Of a DNA stretch of 23,113 nt, positions 6,281 through 14,190 are shown piece after piece (within the stretch, counting starts at the first letter, position 1; the number at the start of each line of letters is the position of its first letter). The stretch lies in contig CAJPST010000007.1 in NCBI GenBank assembly GCA_905373425.1, positions 1 to 23,113 of the forward strand, given 5' to 3'. The position numbers were made by a program, and so were the translations under genes. The notes below the pieces were generated by a model. It was not told the origin of the DNA. It ran no database searches and saw nothing but the letters and a program-made list of their open reading frames with translations. The stretch comes from an uncultured Mesocricetibacter sp. (lineage in GTDB: Bacteria; Pseudomonadota; Gammaproteobacteria; Enterobacterales; Pasteurellaceae).

Positions 6281-8554
6281 ATGACAATATTTCATTTAGC
6301 AGGCTTCCCGCGTGTAGGTGCCAAGCGTGAACTCAAATTTGCCCAAGAACGTTACTGGCGCGGTGAAATCGCCGAAGCCGATTTATTAGACATTGCAAAA
6401 AAATTGCGTGAAATTAACTGGCTGCATCAAGCCAATGCGAATGCGGATTTCGTGGCGGTTGCTGACTTCACTTTCTACGATCATATTTTAGATTTGCAAG
6501 TGGCAACAGGCGCCATTCCTGCGCGCTTTGGTTTCGACAGCCAAAACTTAACCTTGGATCAATATTTCCAATTGGCACGCGGCAACAAAACACAATTCGC
6601 CATTGAAATGACCAAATGGTTCGACACCAACTATCACTATCTTGTGCCTGAATTCCACAAGGACACTCAATTTAAAGCCAACCCGGCGCACTATGTGCAA
6701 CAAATCCGTGAAGCCAAGGCCCTTGGTCACAATGTAAAACCCACCATCGTTGGCCCATTAACCTTCCTTTGGTTAGGGAAAGAAAAAGGTGCCGCATTTA
6801 ATCGTTTCGATTTGTTAAACAAACTCGTGCCGGTTTATGTGGACATTTTAAACGCGTTAACCGCTGAAGGCGTGGAATACATTCAAATTGATGAACCTGC
6901 CTTAACCCTTGATTTACCGGCAGAATGGATTGCCGCTTATAAAGCGGTCTACGCCACTTTTGCTGCACAAGTCAACGCCAAACTCTTGCTTGCCACGTAT
7001 TTCGGTTCCGTGGCGGAACACGCTGATTTATTAAAAGCCTTACCGGTAGCCGGTCTTCACATTGATTTGGTACGTGCACAGGAACAACTTTCCGCCTTTG
7101 CCGATTACGACAAAATCCTTTCTGTAGGCGTGATTGACGGACGTAATATCTGGCGTGCGAACTTAAACCAAGTGTTAGATGTGGTTGAACCACTAAAAGC
7201 AAAATTAGGCGAGCATTTATGGATTGCACCAAGCTGTTCCCTACTCCATACGCCTTATGATTTGGCGGTGGAAACCCAACTGCAAGCCAACAAGCCGGAA
7301 CTTTATCAATGGTTAGCGTTCACCTTGCAAAAAATTCAAGAATTACGCGTCATTAAGACCGCACTTGAGCAAGGCAGAGCAGCTGTGCAAGCAGATCTTG
7401 ATGCTAGCCAAGCAGCAGCTGACGCACGCAAAAACTCGCGCCAAATCCACCGCACTTGTGTGGCGGAACGTTTGGCAAATCTGCCGAAAAATGCCGATCA
7501 ACGTAAATCGCCATTTACGGAACGGATTAAGTTACAAAATGCGTGGTTAAATCTACCGTTGCTGCCAACCACCAATATCGGCTCTTTCCCGCAAACTACG
7601 GAAATTCGTCATGCCCGTGCCGCCTTCAAAAAAGGCGATCTCAGCTTGGCAGATTACGAAGCGGCAATGAAAAAAGAAATTGAATTCGTGGTGCGTGAGC
7701 AAGAAAAATTGGATTTAGACGTGTTAGTACACGGCGAAGCGGAGCGTAACGACATGGTGGAATACTTCGGCGAATTGCTCGATGGGTTTGCGTTTACCAA
7801 ATTCGGTTGGGTACAAAGTTACGGTTCCCGCTGCGTCAAACCACCGGTCATTTACGGTGATGTGACCCGTCCGGAACCGATGACCGTACGTTGGTCGCAA
7901 TATGCCCAAAGCCTTACCAACAAAGTGATGAAAGGCATGCTGACCGGCCCGGTAACGATTTTACAATGGTCTTTCGTGCGTAACGACATTCCACGTTCCA
8001 CGGTGTGTAAACAAATTGCAGTGGCGCTTTCCGATGAAGTGTTAGATTTAGAAAAAGCAGGCATTAAAGTGATCCAAATTGACGAACCGGCTATCCGCGA
8101 AGGCTTACCGCTCAAACGTGCCGATTGGGACGCTTATTTACAATGGGCAGGCGAAGCTTTCCGTTTAAGTTCAATGGGTTGTAAAGATGATACGCAAATT
8201 CACACACACATGTGTTATTCCGAATTTAACGATATTTTACCGGCCATTGCCGCCCTAGATGCTGACGTGATCACCATCGAAACCTCCCGTTCCGACATGG
8301 AATTGCTTACCGCTTTCGGTGATTTCAAATACCCGAATGATATTGGTCCAGGTGTATATGACATTCATAGTCCACGCGTACCTGCAGCAGAAGAAATTGA
8401 ACATCTTCTTCGCAAAGCATTACAAGTGGTGCCGAAAGAACGTTTATGGGTGAACCCAGACTGTGGATTAAAAACGCGTGGTTGGCCAGAAACCATCGCC
8501 GCATTAAAAGTGATGGTTGATGTCACGAAAAAATTACGTGCGGAATTAGCCTAA
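6281..8554 (+). CDS. metE: Cobalamin-independent methionine synthase
   Basis: It transfers the methyl group of 5-methyltetrahydropteroyl-tri-L-glutamate to homocysteine, the last step of methionine synthesis, without B12. The protein has 757 residues (E. coli 753), with two face-to-face barrels. The start MTIFHLAGFPRVGAKRELK matches the family. The zinc ligands are visible in the C-terminal half: H643 and C645 in THMCYSEF, E667 in IETSRSDME, and C728 in NPDCGLKTRGW, with the same spacing as in E. coli. I chose the second of two consecutive ATG codons because AAGGAA lies five bases before it and only two before the first. The upstream MetJ operator predicts SAM-dependent repression. The gene contains two canonical uptake sequences. 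A strong terminator follows. Confidence 0.97.
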   Translation: MTIFHLAGFPRVGAKRELKFAQERYWRGEIAEADLLDIAKKLREINWLHQANANADFVAVADFTFYDHILDLQVATGAIPARFGFDSQNLTLDQYFQLARGNKTQFAIEMTKWFDTNYHYLVPEFHKDTQFKANPAHYVQQIREAKALGHNVKPTIVGPLTFLWLGKEKGAAFNRFDLLNKLVPVYVDILNALTAEGVEYIQIDEPALTLDLPAEWIAAYKAVYATFAAQVNAKLLLATYFGSVAEHADLLKALPVAGLHIDLVRAQEQLSAFADYDKILSVGVIDGRNIWRANLNQVLDVVEPLKAKLGEHLWIAPSCSLLHTPYDLAVETQLQANKPELYQWLAFTLQKIQELRVIKTALEQGRAAVQADLDASQAAADARKNSRQIHRTCVAERLANLPKNADQRKSPFTERIKLQNAWLNLPLLPTTNIGSFPQTTEIRHARAAFKKGDLSLADYEAAMKKEIEFVVREQEKLDLDVLVHGEAERNDMVEYFGELLDGFAFTKFGWVQSYGSRCVKPPVIYGDVTRPEPMTVRWSQYAQSLTNKVMKGMLTGPVTILQWSFVRNDIPRSTVCKQIAVALSDEVLDLEKAGIKVIQIDEPAIREGLPLKRADWDAYLQWAGEAFRLSSMGCKDDTQIHTHMCYSEFNDILPAIAALDADVITIETSRSDMELLTAFGDFKYPNDIGPGVYDIHSPRVPAAEEIEHLLRKALQVVPKERLWVNPDCGLKTRGWPETIAALKVMVDVTKKLRAELA
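7358..7366 (-). repeat. DNA uptake signal sequence (Hin type)
   Basis: Exact AAGTGCGGT on the minus strand within metE. Confidence 0.9.
7449..7457 (-). repeat. DNA uptake signal sequence (Hin type)
   Basis: Exact AAGTGCGGT on the minus strand within metE, 91 bases from the previous copy and in the same orientation. Confidence 0.9.
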
Positions 8555-8582
8555 TTCACAGATAGTCGTTCACAGGTAAAAG

Positions 8583-8617
8583 AAAAGCTGAATCTCAAGA
8601 GAGGTTCAGCTTTTTTT
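8583..8617 (+). terminator. Rho-independent terminator of metE
   Basis: The stem GCTGAATCTC / GAGGTTCAGC (one G-U pair) has a four-base loop and is flanked by AAAA and a seven-T run. It lies between the convergent metE and the GntR regulator gene. Confidence 0.92.
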
Positions 8618-8633
8618 GTTTTTCGAAAGAGAA

Positions 8634-8642
8634 AAGTGCGGT
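8634..8642 (+). repeat. DNA uptake signal sequence (Hin type)
   Basis: Exact AAGTGCGGT in the intergenic space just after the metE terminator. Confidence 0.9.
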
Positions 8643-8691
8643 CGTTTTTAAAAGAGTTTTATTCAACAAAATACGGAAAAGTTCTCTTTTT

Positions 8692-9405
8692 TCAAACATG
8701 TCGCTTCGCAGTGGAAGCAAAGGTAATTTTATCGGGACGATAACTAATGCTACCGTACTGAAATGGTCGTCCATCAGCTAAATAAGTGGTGCTGGTAACA
8801 TTCACAACCATATTATATTCACCGAGATCCATGGTGCTTTTTTCTTCTTCATTGGCATAACGAAACACTATTTCACGCTGTGAATAACTAATTTTTAGAC
8901 CTAGTTCACTTTCTAAATAGTGATAAATGGAGTGTTCCGCAATCTCACGATTAATAAAAGGAACAATACGACGATCAAAATAGGAAACTTCATATTCCAC
9001 CGCATCCCCGTCAATTTCACGAACACGACCTATACGGTAAAAATCAATTTGATCATTTACGTTAAAGATCTGCATTAATTCCTCTTCCCCTTGCACAATA
9101 TACAAACTGGTTAAGGTTGTTTTTACTTGATGGGTTAAAGGACGATTCAGTTCGCCAACGGTTTTGATTTCAGAAAGCTGTTGAGGCGTTGATAAATTAT
9201 GTTCAAGAACAATAGAAGTGCGACCTTGTTGCTTTTTTATGTAACCGTCCATTTCAAGCAGAGAAAGAGCTTTACGAATGGTATCTTTAGAAAAACCATA
9301 TTCTTGCATAAGCTCACTTTCACTGGGTAATTCTTGCTTAGAAGGTAAAATTCCATCGGTTATTTTGCTTTTTATATCGTTATAAACCGCTTTGTATTTA
9401 CTCAC
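8692..9405 (-). CDS. GntR/HutC-family (TreR-like) transcriptional regulator of the maltose operon
   Basis: This is a DNA-binding regulator with an N-terminal winged helix of about 70 residues (LPSESELMQEYGFSKDTIRKAL is the family recognition segment) and a C-terminal UTRA effector domain from about 90 to 235. Its 237 residues match the Bacillus trehalose-6-phosphate repressor TreR in length and layout. This family commonly senses phosphorylated sugars. The gene is divergent from the malQP-mapP-PTS operon, so it is the obvious local regulator, and a sugar phosphate made by that PTS (maltose 6'-phosphate) is a plausible effector; both points are inference. The start is GTG at 9405, with GGAG eight bases upstream. 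The effector could instead be trehalose 6-phosphate, but no trehalose gene is nearby. Confidence 0.85.
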   Translation of the reverse strand: MSKYKAVYNDIKSKITDGILPSKQELPSESELMQEYGFSKDTIRKALSLLEMDGYIKKQQGRTSIVLEHNLSTPQQLSEIKTVGELNRPLTHQVKTTLTSLYIVQGEEELMQIFNVNDQIDFYRIGRVREIDGDAVEYEVSYFDRRIVPFINREIAEHSIYHYLESELGLKISYSQREIVFRYANEEEKSTMDLGEYNMVVNVTSTTYLADGRPFQYGSISYRPDKITFASTAKRHV

Positions 9406-9476
9406 TTTTTCACTCCATTTTTTACTTTCATTCCCTCACTTCAAATATTCAATAGAATAACACAAATCTTTATCCT

Positions 9477-9486
9477 TATACGTATA
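9477..9486. promoter_or_regulatory. Palindrome TATACGTATA, candidate regulator operator 1
   Basis: This is a perfect 10-bp palindrome in the divergent promoter region. It shares the TACGTA core with the palindrome at 9529-9540, about 53 bases away centre to centre, which is close to five helical turns. GntR/HutC regulators bind short A+T-rich palindromes of this type. Confidence 0.5.
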
Positions 9487-9491
9487 GTTTT

Positions 9492-9507
9492 TGTGATTAA
9501 GATCACA
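9492..9507. promoter_or_regulatory. crp site: Perfect CRP-cAMP binding site of the maltose operon
   Basis: TGTGATTAAGATCACA matches TGTGA-N6-TCACA at all ten conserved positions. It is centred about 105 bases before the malQP start codon, between the two TACGTA palindromes. It predicts catabolite activation of the operon and possibly of the divergent regulator gene. Confidence 0.85.
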
Positions 9508-9528
9508 CTTTTACGATAAGGTTTAAAG

Positions 9529-9540
9529 TTTTACGTAAAA
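9529..9540. promoter_or_regulatory. Palindrome TTTTACGTAAAA, candidate regulator operator 2
   Basis: This is a perfect 12-bp palindrome upstream of the likely -10 elements of malQP (TAAAAT at 9555-9560 or 9567-9572). Occupancy here would block RNA polymerase. A degenerate relative (TTTTACGATAAG) lies at 9509-9520. Confidence 0.5.
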
Positions 9541-9604
9541 GTTGTTGCGTAAAATAAAATTTAGATTAAAATCTCTGCAACTTTTACTTCTGAAGGGAAA
9601 AATT

Positions 9605-12600
9605 ATGCTTACTCGGTCAAGTGGTGTTTTAATGCACATCACCTCATTACCTAATGCATTTGGAATTGGTAGCTTTGGGCAACCCGCTTATGATTTTGTG
9701 GATTTTTTAGTTGAAACAAAACAAAGCTATTGGCAAATCCTTCCATTAACCACCACCAGCTACGGTGATTCCCCTTATCAATCCTTCTCTGCTATTGCAG
9801 GTAACACACATTTAATTGATTTTGCTTTACTAACCGAAATGGGTTTATTGCAAGAAACGGATTATGCTTCGGTTAATTTTGGTGATGATCCGACAAAAGT
9901 GGACTACGAGCGCATTTTTTATGCTCGCCGTCCAATTTTAGAAATCGCCGTCAAACATTTCCTTGCCGATAAGAAACGCCAAGACGAATTTAAAAACTTT
10001 GAAAAAAACAACCGCACTTGGCTGGAAGACTATGCGGAATTTATGGCAATCAAAGAGCATTTCGGCAATAAGGCCCTACAAGAATGGGAAGATAAACTGG
10101 TTGTTGCTCGTCAACCCAAAGCACTTGAGAAATACCGTACGATGCTGAAAGAGCAAATTCAGTATTTTAAAGTAACGCAATATTTCTTTTTCCAACAATG
10201 GTTGGCATTGAAAAATTACGCCAATCAAAAAGGGATTAAAATTATCGGCGATATGCCGATTTATGTAGCGGCAGACAGCGTCGAAGTATGGACAATGCCG
10301 GAACTCTTTCAATTAGATAAAGAATGCAAACCACTCTTTGTTGCCGGTGTTCCTGCCGATCAATTTAGTGCCACCGGACAGCTTTGGGGCAATCCGCTTT
10401 ATGACTGGCTTGAACATAAAAAACAAGGCTATGCCTGGTGGATTCATCGCATTGAGGAAAGCTTTAAAATTTACGACGTACTTCGTATCGATCATTTCAA
10501 AGGTTTCTCCGATTATTGGCAAGTAGATGGCAAGGCAGACATTGCTAAATATGGCACTTGGCAACCCGGGCCGGGATACGATTTGTTTAAAGCAGTAAAA
10601 GCACAGCTAGGCGATTTGCCGATTATCGCCGAAAATCTCGGCAATATTGATGAAAAAGCGGAGAAATTACTCACAGATTGCGGTTATCCCGGCATGAAAA
10701 TTTTGCAATTCGGTTTTGAAAATGTGAGCGGCGAAAGCTCGGATAGCCCGCATTATTGCATTCCACATTGCATTGCCTATACCGGCACACACGATAATGA
10801 TGTGATTAATGGCTGGTATGCGGATTTATCCCAAAAACAACAACAATATATCAACGCTTATACCCATCGTGCTACCGATGAATCTGTCTGTCAGGCAATG
10901 ATTCGCCAATTATTTGCTACCGTAAGTAATACGGTCATTGCCACCATGCAAGATATTTTAGATTTGCCGGCCAGTTCAAGAATGAATCTTCCTTCTACTA
11001 TAGGTGGAAACTGGGAGTGGCGAATGCAAGAAATCGATTTAACAAGAGCCCAAAAAGATTTTTTAACCCAAATAACCATGTTATATGGGCGCGCCAATAA
11101 GGAACAAGTAATGATTAAATTTAGTGAATTTGTACAGCAAACAACAAACAAAAAACTTGAAAAATTAAGTGATCACGCGATTTACGTACAGTTATTAAAC
11201 TATGTTAAAACCCTTGCTGCGAATAAAGGAAAAAATACGGCTAAACGTAAGGTTTACTACATTTCTGCGGAGTTTTTGATTGGTAAATTACTTTCTAACA
11301 ATTTAATCAATCTTGGCGTATATCAAGAAATCAAAGATGAATTGGCGCAGGCAGGTAAATCACTAAGTCATATTGAAGATATTGAACCGGAACCGTCTTT
11401 AGGGAACGGCGGATTAGGTCGTTTAGCTTCCTGTTTTATTGATTCCATGTCCACACTCGGGTTAAATGCGGAAGGCGTAGGCTTAAATTATCATTGCGGT
11501 TTGTTTAAACAAGTCTTTAAAAACAATGAGCAACATGCCGAGCCAAATAACTGGATTGAAAAAGAGTCTTGGTTAATTCCTACAGACATCCGTTATGAGG
11601 TGCCATTTAAAGATTTCACCTTAACCTCTAAATTAGATCGCATTGATATTCTAGGTTACAAAAAAGATACCAAAAATTATCTCAACTTATTTGATATTGA
11701 ATCCATCAATCATAAATTGATTAAAAAAGGCATTACCTTTGATAAAACAAAAATCAAAGAAAATCTGACCTTATTCCTTTATCCGGATGACTCCGATAAA
11801 AACGGTGAATTATTACGTATTTATCAGCAATATTTTATGGTATCCAATGCGGCGCAGTTATTAATCGATGAAGCCATTGAACGAGGCAGTAATTTACATG
11901 ATCTAGCCGATTATGCATATGTGCAAATTAATGACACTCACCCGTCTATGGTGATTCCGGAATTGATTCGCTTATTAACGGAAAAACATCGTATTAAATT
12001 TGCAGAGGCGGTAGAAATCGTGCGCAATATGGTGGGCTACACGAACCATACGATTCTTGCAGAAGCCTTAGAAAAATGGCCTTTAGCTTATTTAGAAGAA
12101 GTGGTTCCACATTTAGTTAAGATCATTAAAAAACTAAATAAATTGGTACAGAAAGAATATTCGAATCCTGATGTACAAATTATTGATAAGCAAAAACGCG
12201 TCCATATGGCGCATATGGATATTCATTTTTCAAACTCCGTGAACGGTGTGGCGGCATTACACACGGAGATTTTGAAAAATTCCGAACTCAAAGCGTTTTA
12301 TGAAATTTATCCTGAGAAGTTTAATAATAAAACTAACGGAATCACCTTCCGTCGTTGGTTAGAATTTTCCAACCAAGAGCTAGCCGCTTATATTAAACAA
12401 CTTATCGGCGATGGTTACTTACATGATGCAACGCAACTGGAAAAACTGCTTGCCTTTAAAGATGATAAAAAAGTGCATCAAAAATTAGCTGAAATTAAAT
12501 TCCGGAATAAATTGGCACTGAAAACCTACCTTAAAGAAAATAAAGGGATTGAGTTGGACGAAAATTCCATTATCGATACGCAAATTAAGCGTTTCCACGA

Positions 12601-13378
12601 ATATAAACGCCAACAAATGAATGCGCTTTATGTGATTCATAAATACCTTGAAATCAAAGCGGGCAAACTGCCGAAACGTAAAATTACCGTGATTTTCGGT
12701 GGGAAAGCCGCACCGGCTTATGTGATTGCACAGGATATTATTCATTTAATTCTTTGCTTGTCTGAGTTAATCAATAACGATCCGGACGTGAATCACTATT
12801 TAAACGTGCATTTGGTGGAAAACTATAATGTCAGCGTGGCGGAAAAATTGATTCCAGCGACAGATATTTCAGAACAAATTTCCCTTGCCTCAAAAGAAGC
12901 TTCCGGAACGGGCAATATGAAGTTTATGCTGAATGGCGCATTAACTTTAGGCACAATGGACGGCGCGAACGTGGAAATTGCCGAATTAACCGGAGCGAAA
13001 AACATTTACACCTTCGGTAAAGATTCGGAAAGCATTATTAAACTGTATGAAACCGGCGGTTATATTTCAAAAGATTACTATAAAAAGGATAAACACATTA
13101 AAAGAGCGGTCGATTTTATCCTTGATTCTACACTGGTGAAACTGGGCAATGAAGAGCGTTTAAAACGTCTGCATGATGAATTGCTCAATAAAGACTGGTT
13201 TATGACCTTAATTGACTTTGATGCTTATGTCACAGCGAAAGAACAGATTCTGGCGGATTATGAAGATCAAGATAGTTGGAACGAAAAAGTGATTCATAAC
13301 ATCGCCAAAGCCGGTTTCTTCTCATCGGATCGCACCATTGCACAATATAACACCGATATTTGGCATTGTGAGGATTAA
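9605..13378 (+). CDS. malQ-malP: MalQ-MalP fusion: 4-alpha-glucanotransferase / maltodextrin phosphorylase
   Basis: This single 1257-residue reading frame carries two complete enzymes. Residues 1 to about 498 are a short-type amylomaltase (GH77) that disproportionates maltose and dextrins. The nucleophile D296 is in RIDHFKGF, the acid/base E343 in IIAENLG, and D397 in THDND, matching D293, E340 and D395 of the Thermus enzyme. Residues 503-1257 (755 aa) form a complete glycogen/maltodextrin phosphorylase (GT35) that releases glucose 1-phosphate. EPSLGNGGLGRLA and the pyridoxal-phosphate lysine K1106 in GTGNMKFMLNGALT are intact. The joint is only a few residues long. An ATG at 11111 with AAGGAA six bases upstream sits exactly at the phosphorylase start. 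I chose 9605 because GAAGGGA precedes it; the in-frame TTG at 9542 lacks a ribosome site. Both halves resemble Streptococcus proteins. The next gene starts 10 bases downstream. Confidence 0.9.
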   Translation: MLTRSSGVLMHITSLPNAFGIGSFGQPAYDFVDFLVETKQSYWQILPLTTTSYGDSPYQSFSAIAGNTHLIDFALLTEMGLLQETDYASVNFGDDPTKVDYERIFYARRPILEIAVKHFLADKKRQDEFKNFEKNNRTWLEDYAEFMAIKEHFGNKALQEWEDKLVVARQPKALEKYRTMLKEQIQYFKVTQYFFFQQWLALKNYANQKGIKIIGDMPIYVAADSVEVWTMPELFQLDKECKPLFVAGVPADQFSATGQLWGNPLYDWLEHKKQGYAWWIHRIEESFKIYDVLRIDHFKGFSDYWQVDGKADIAKYGTWQPGPGYDLFKAVKAQLGDLPIIAENLGNIDEKAEKLLTDCGYPGMKILQFGFENVSGESSDSPHYCIPHCIAYTGTHDNDVINGWYADLSQKQQQYINAYTHRATDESVCQAMIRQLFATVSNTVIATMQDILDLPASSRMNLPSTIGGNWEWRMQEIDLTRAQKDFLTQITMLYGRANKEQVMIKFSEFVQQTTNKKLEKLSDHAIYVQLLNYVKTLAANKGKNTAKRKVYYISAEFLIGKLLSNNLINLGVYQEIKDELAQAGKSLSHIEDIEPEPSLGNGGLGRLASCFIDSMSTLGLNAEGVGLNYHCGLFKQVFKNNEQHAEPNNWIEKESWLIPTDIRYEVPFKDFTLTSKLDRIDILGYKKDTKNYLNLFDIESINHKLIKKGITFDKTKIKENLTLFLYPDDSDKNGELLRIYQQYFMVSNAAQLLIDEAIERGSNLHDLADYAYVQINDTHPSMVIPELIRLLTEKHRIKFAEAVEIVRNMVGYTNHTILAEALEKWPLAYLEEVVPHLVKIIKKLNKLVQKEYSNPDVQIIDKQKRVHMAHMDIHFSNSVNGVAALHTEILKNSELKAFYEIYPEKFNNKTNGITFRRWLEFSNQELAAYIKQLIGDGYLHDATQLEKLLAFKDDKKVHQKLAEIKFRNKLALKTYLKENKGIELDENSIIDTQIKRFHEYKRQQMNALYVIHKYLEIKAGKLPKRKITVIFGGKAAPAYVIAQDIIHLILCLSELINNDPDVNHYLNVHLVENYNVSVAEKLIPATDISEQISLASKEASGTGNMKFMLNGALTLGTMDGANVEIAELTGAKNIYTFGKDSESIIKLYETGGYISKDYYKKDKHIKRAVDFILDSTLVKLGNEERLKRLHDELLNKDWFMTLIDFDAYVTAKEQILADYEDQDSWNEKVIHNIAKAGFFSSDRTIAQYNTDIWHCED
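10011..10019 (-). repeat. DNA uptake signal sequence (Hin type)
   Basis: Exact AAGTGCGGT on the minus strand inside the malQ half. It is the only canonical copy in the maltose operon. Confidence 0.9.
11099..11113 (+). promoter_or_regulatory. Internal ribosome site and start codon at the MalQ/MalP joint
   Basis: AAGGAA (11099-11104) lies six bases before ATG 11111, which is in frame with the fusion. Translation from here would give a free 755-residue phosphorylase, the normal length for the short GlgP/MalP type. A TAA stop is present at 11098-11100 in the +1 frame, directly overlapping this ribosome site. That is the arrangement expected for two separate genes before a small indel joined them. 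Confidence 0.6.
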
Positions 13379-13388
13379 GGGGGAACAT

Positions 13389-14180
13389 ATGAAACTACTC
13401 ACCCTCAACGTACACGCTTGGTTGGAAGATAACCAAGCGGAAAAAATCGATATTATTGCCGACACCATTGTTGAAAAGGGCTACGACATCGTTGCTCTAC
13501 AAGAGGTAAACCAATTAATATCAGCGCCCGCGATTTCACAAGCATTAAAGCAAGACAACTATGGCGTTGTGTTGCTGAATAAAATCAATCAACGGGCGAC
13601 GCAAAAATATTCGCTGTTTTGGAGCAATTCGCATATTGGCTACGATAAATATGACGAAGGCATCGCCTTTTTAACCCGCTTGTCGGTTTATGAAGTGGAT
13701 GCTTTTTATTGCAGCCAACATCAGCGCCTCGATTCTATCCTCTCGCGCAAAATTCTTGGCTTAACCGTGGAATATCAAGGCCAACTTGTAGATTGTTATT
13801 CCTGCCATATCAACTTGCCGAATTGCGCGGGTGAAAATCAACTGGACAACATTCGCAATATCGTGGAGCGTAGCCAAAGCCGAAATCTTAAAATTTTGAT
13901 GGGTGATTTCAATACGGATGCAATCAGCGATCCAAACGCTTATCAGAAAATTAAATCTCTCGGTTTACTTGATACTTTTGAGATGGCGGAACAGAAAGAT
14001 AGCGGGATTACCGTTGAGAAAGCGATTGATGGTTGGAAAGGCCACAGTGAAGAAAAACGATTAGATTATATTTTTTTAAATCAAGCAAAAAGGGTTTTAT
14101 CAAGTCAGGTGGTTTTTAACGGCAAAAATAAACCGGTAGTTTCCGACCATTTCGGTTTGGAAGTCGAGCTTACATTGTAG
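13389..14180 (+). CDS. Endonuclease/exonuclease/phosphatase-fold protein, probable maltose 6'-phosphate phosphatase (MapP-like)
   Basis: This is a 263-residue soluble metal-dependent phosphatase with no signal peptide. The fold's active-site residues are all visible: N7 (LNVHAW), E39 (ALQEV), H140 (CYSCHI), D173 and N175 (GDFNTD), D226 (RLDYIF), and D253-H254 (VSDHFG). General databases tend to label such proteins as nucleases. Here it is locked between a maltodextrin enzyme and a maltose-type PTS permease, with a 10-base gap on each side. In Enterococcus faecalis, MapP is encoded beside the MalT permease and removes phosphate from maltose 6'-phosphate; I recall it belonging to this same fold. 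The start MKLLTLNVHAW resembles that protein. The ATG at 13389 has GGGGG five bases upstream. The specific substrate is inference from context. Confidence 0.75.
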   Translation: MKLLTLNVHAWLEDNQAEKIDIIADTIVEKGYDIVALQEVNQLISAPAISQALKQDNYGVVLLNKINQRATQKYSLFWSNSHIGYDKYDEGIAFLTRLSVYEVDAFYCSQHQRLDSILSRKILGLTVEYQGQLVDCYSCHINLPNCAGENQLDNIRNIVERSQSRNLKILMGDFNTDAISDPNAYQKIKSLGLLDTFEMAEQKDSGITVEKAIDGWKGHSEEKRLDYIFLNQAKRVLSSQVVFNGKNKPVVSDHFGLEVELTL

Positions 14181-14190
14181 GAGAACATAC

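Noticed and set aside
9542..9604. TTG start adding 21 residues to MalQ
   Set aside because: No Shine-Dalgarno precedes it, it overlaps the promoter region, and the ATG at 9605 has GAAGGGA upstream and gives the normal MalQ N-terminus.
13389..14180. DNA repair nuclease (ExoIII-like) as the function of the EEP-fold protein
   Set aside because: The fold is shared by many phosphatases, the size and operon position fit a sugar phosphatase better, and no DNA-repair context is present. Not formally excluded.
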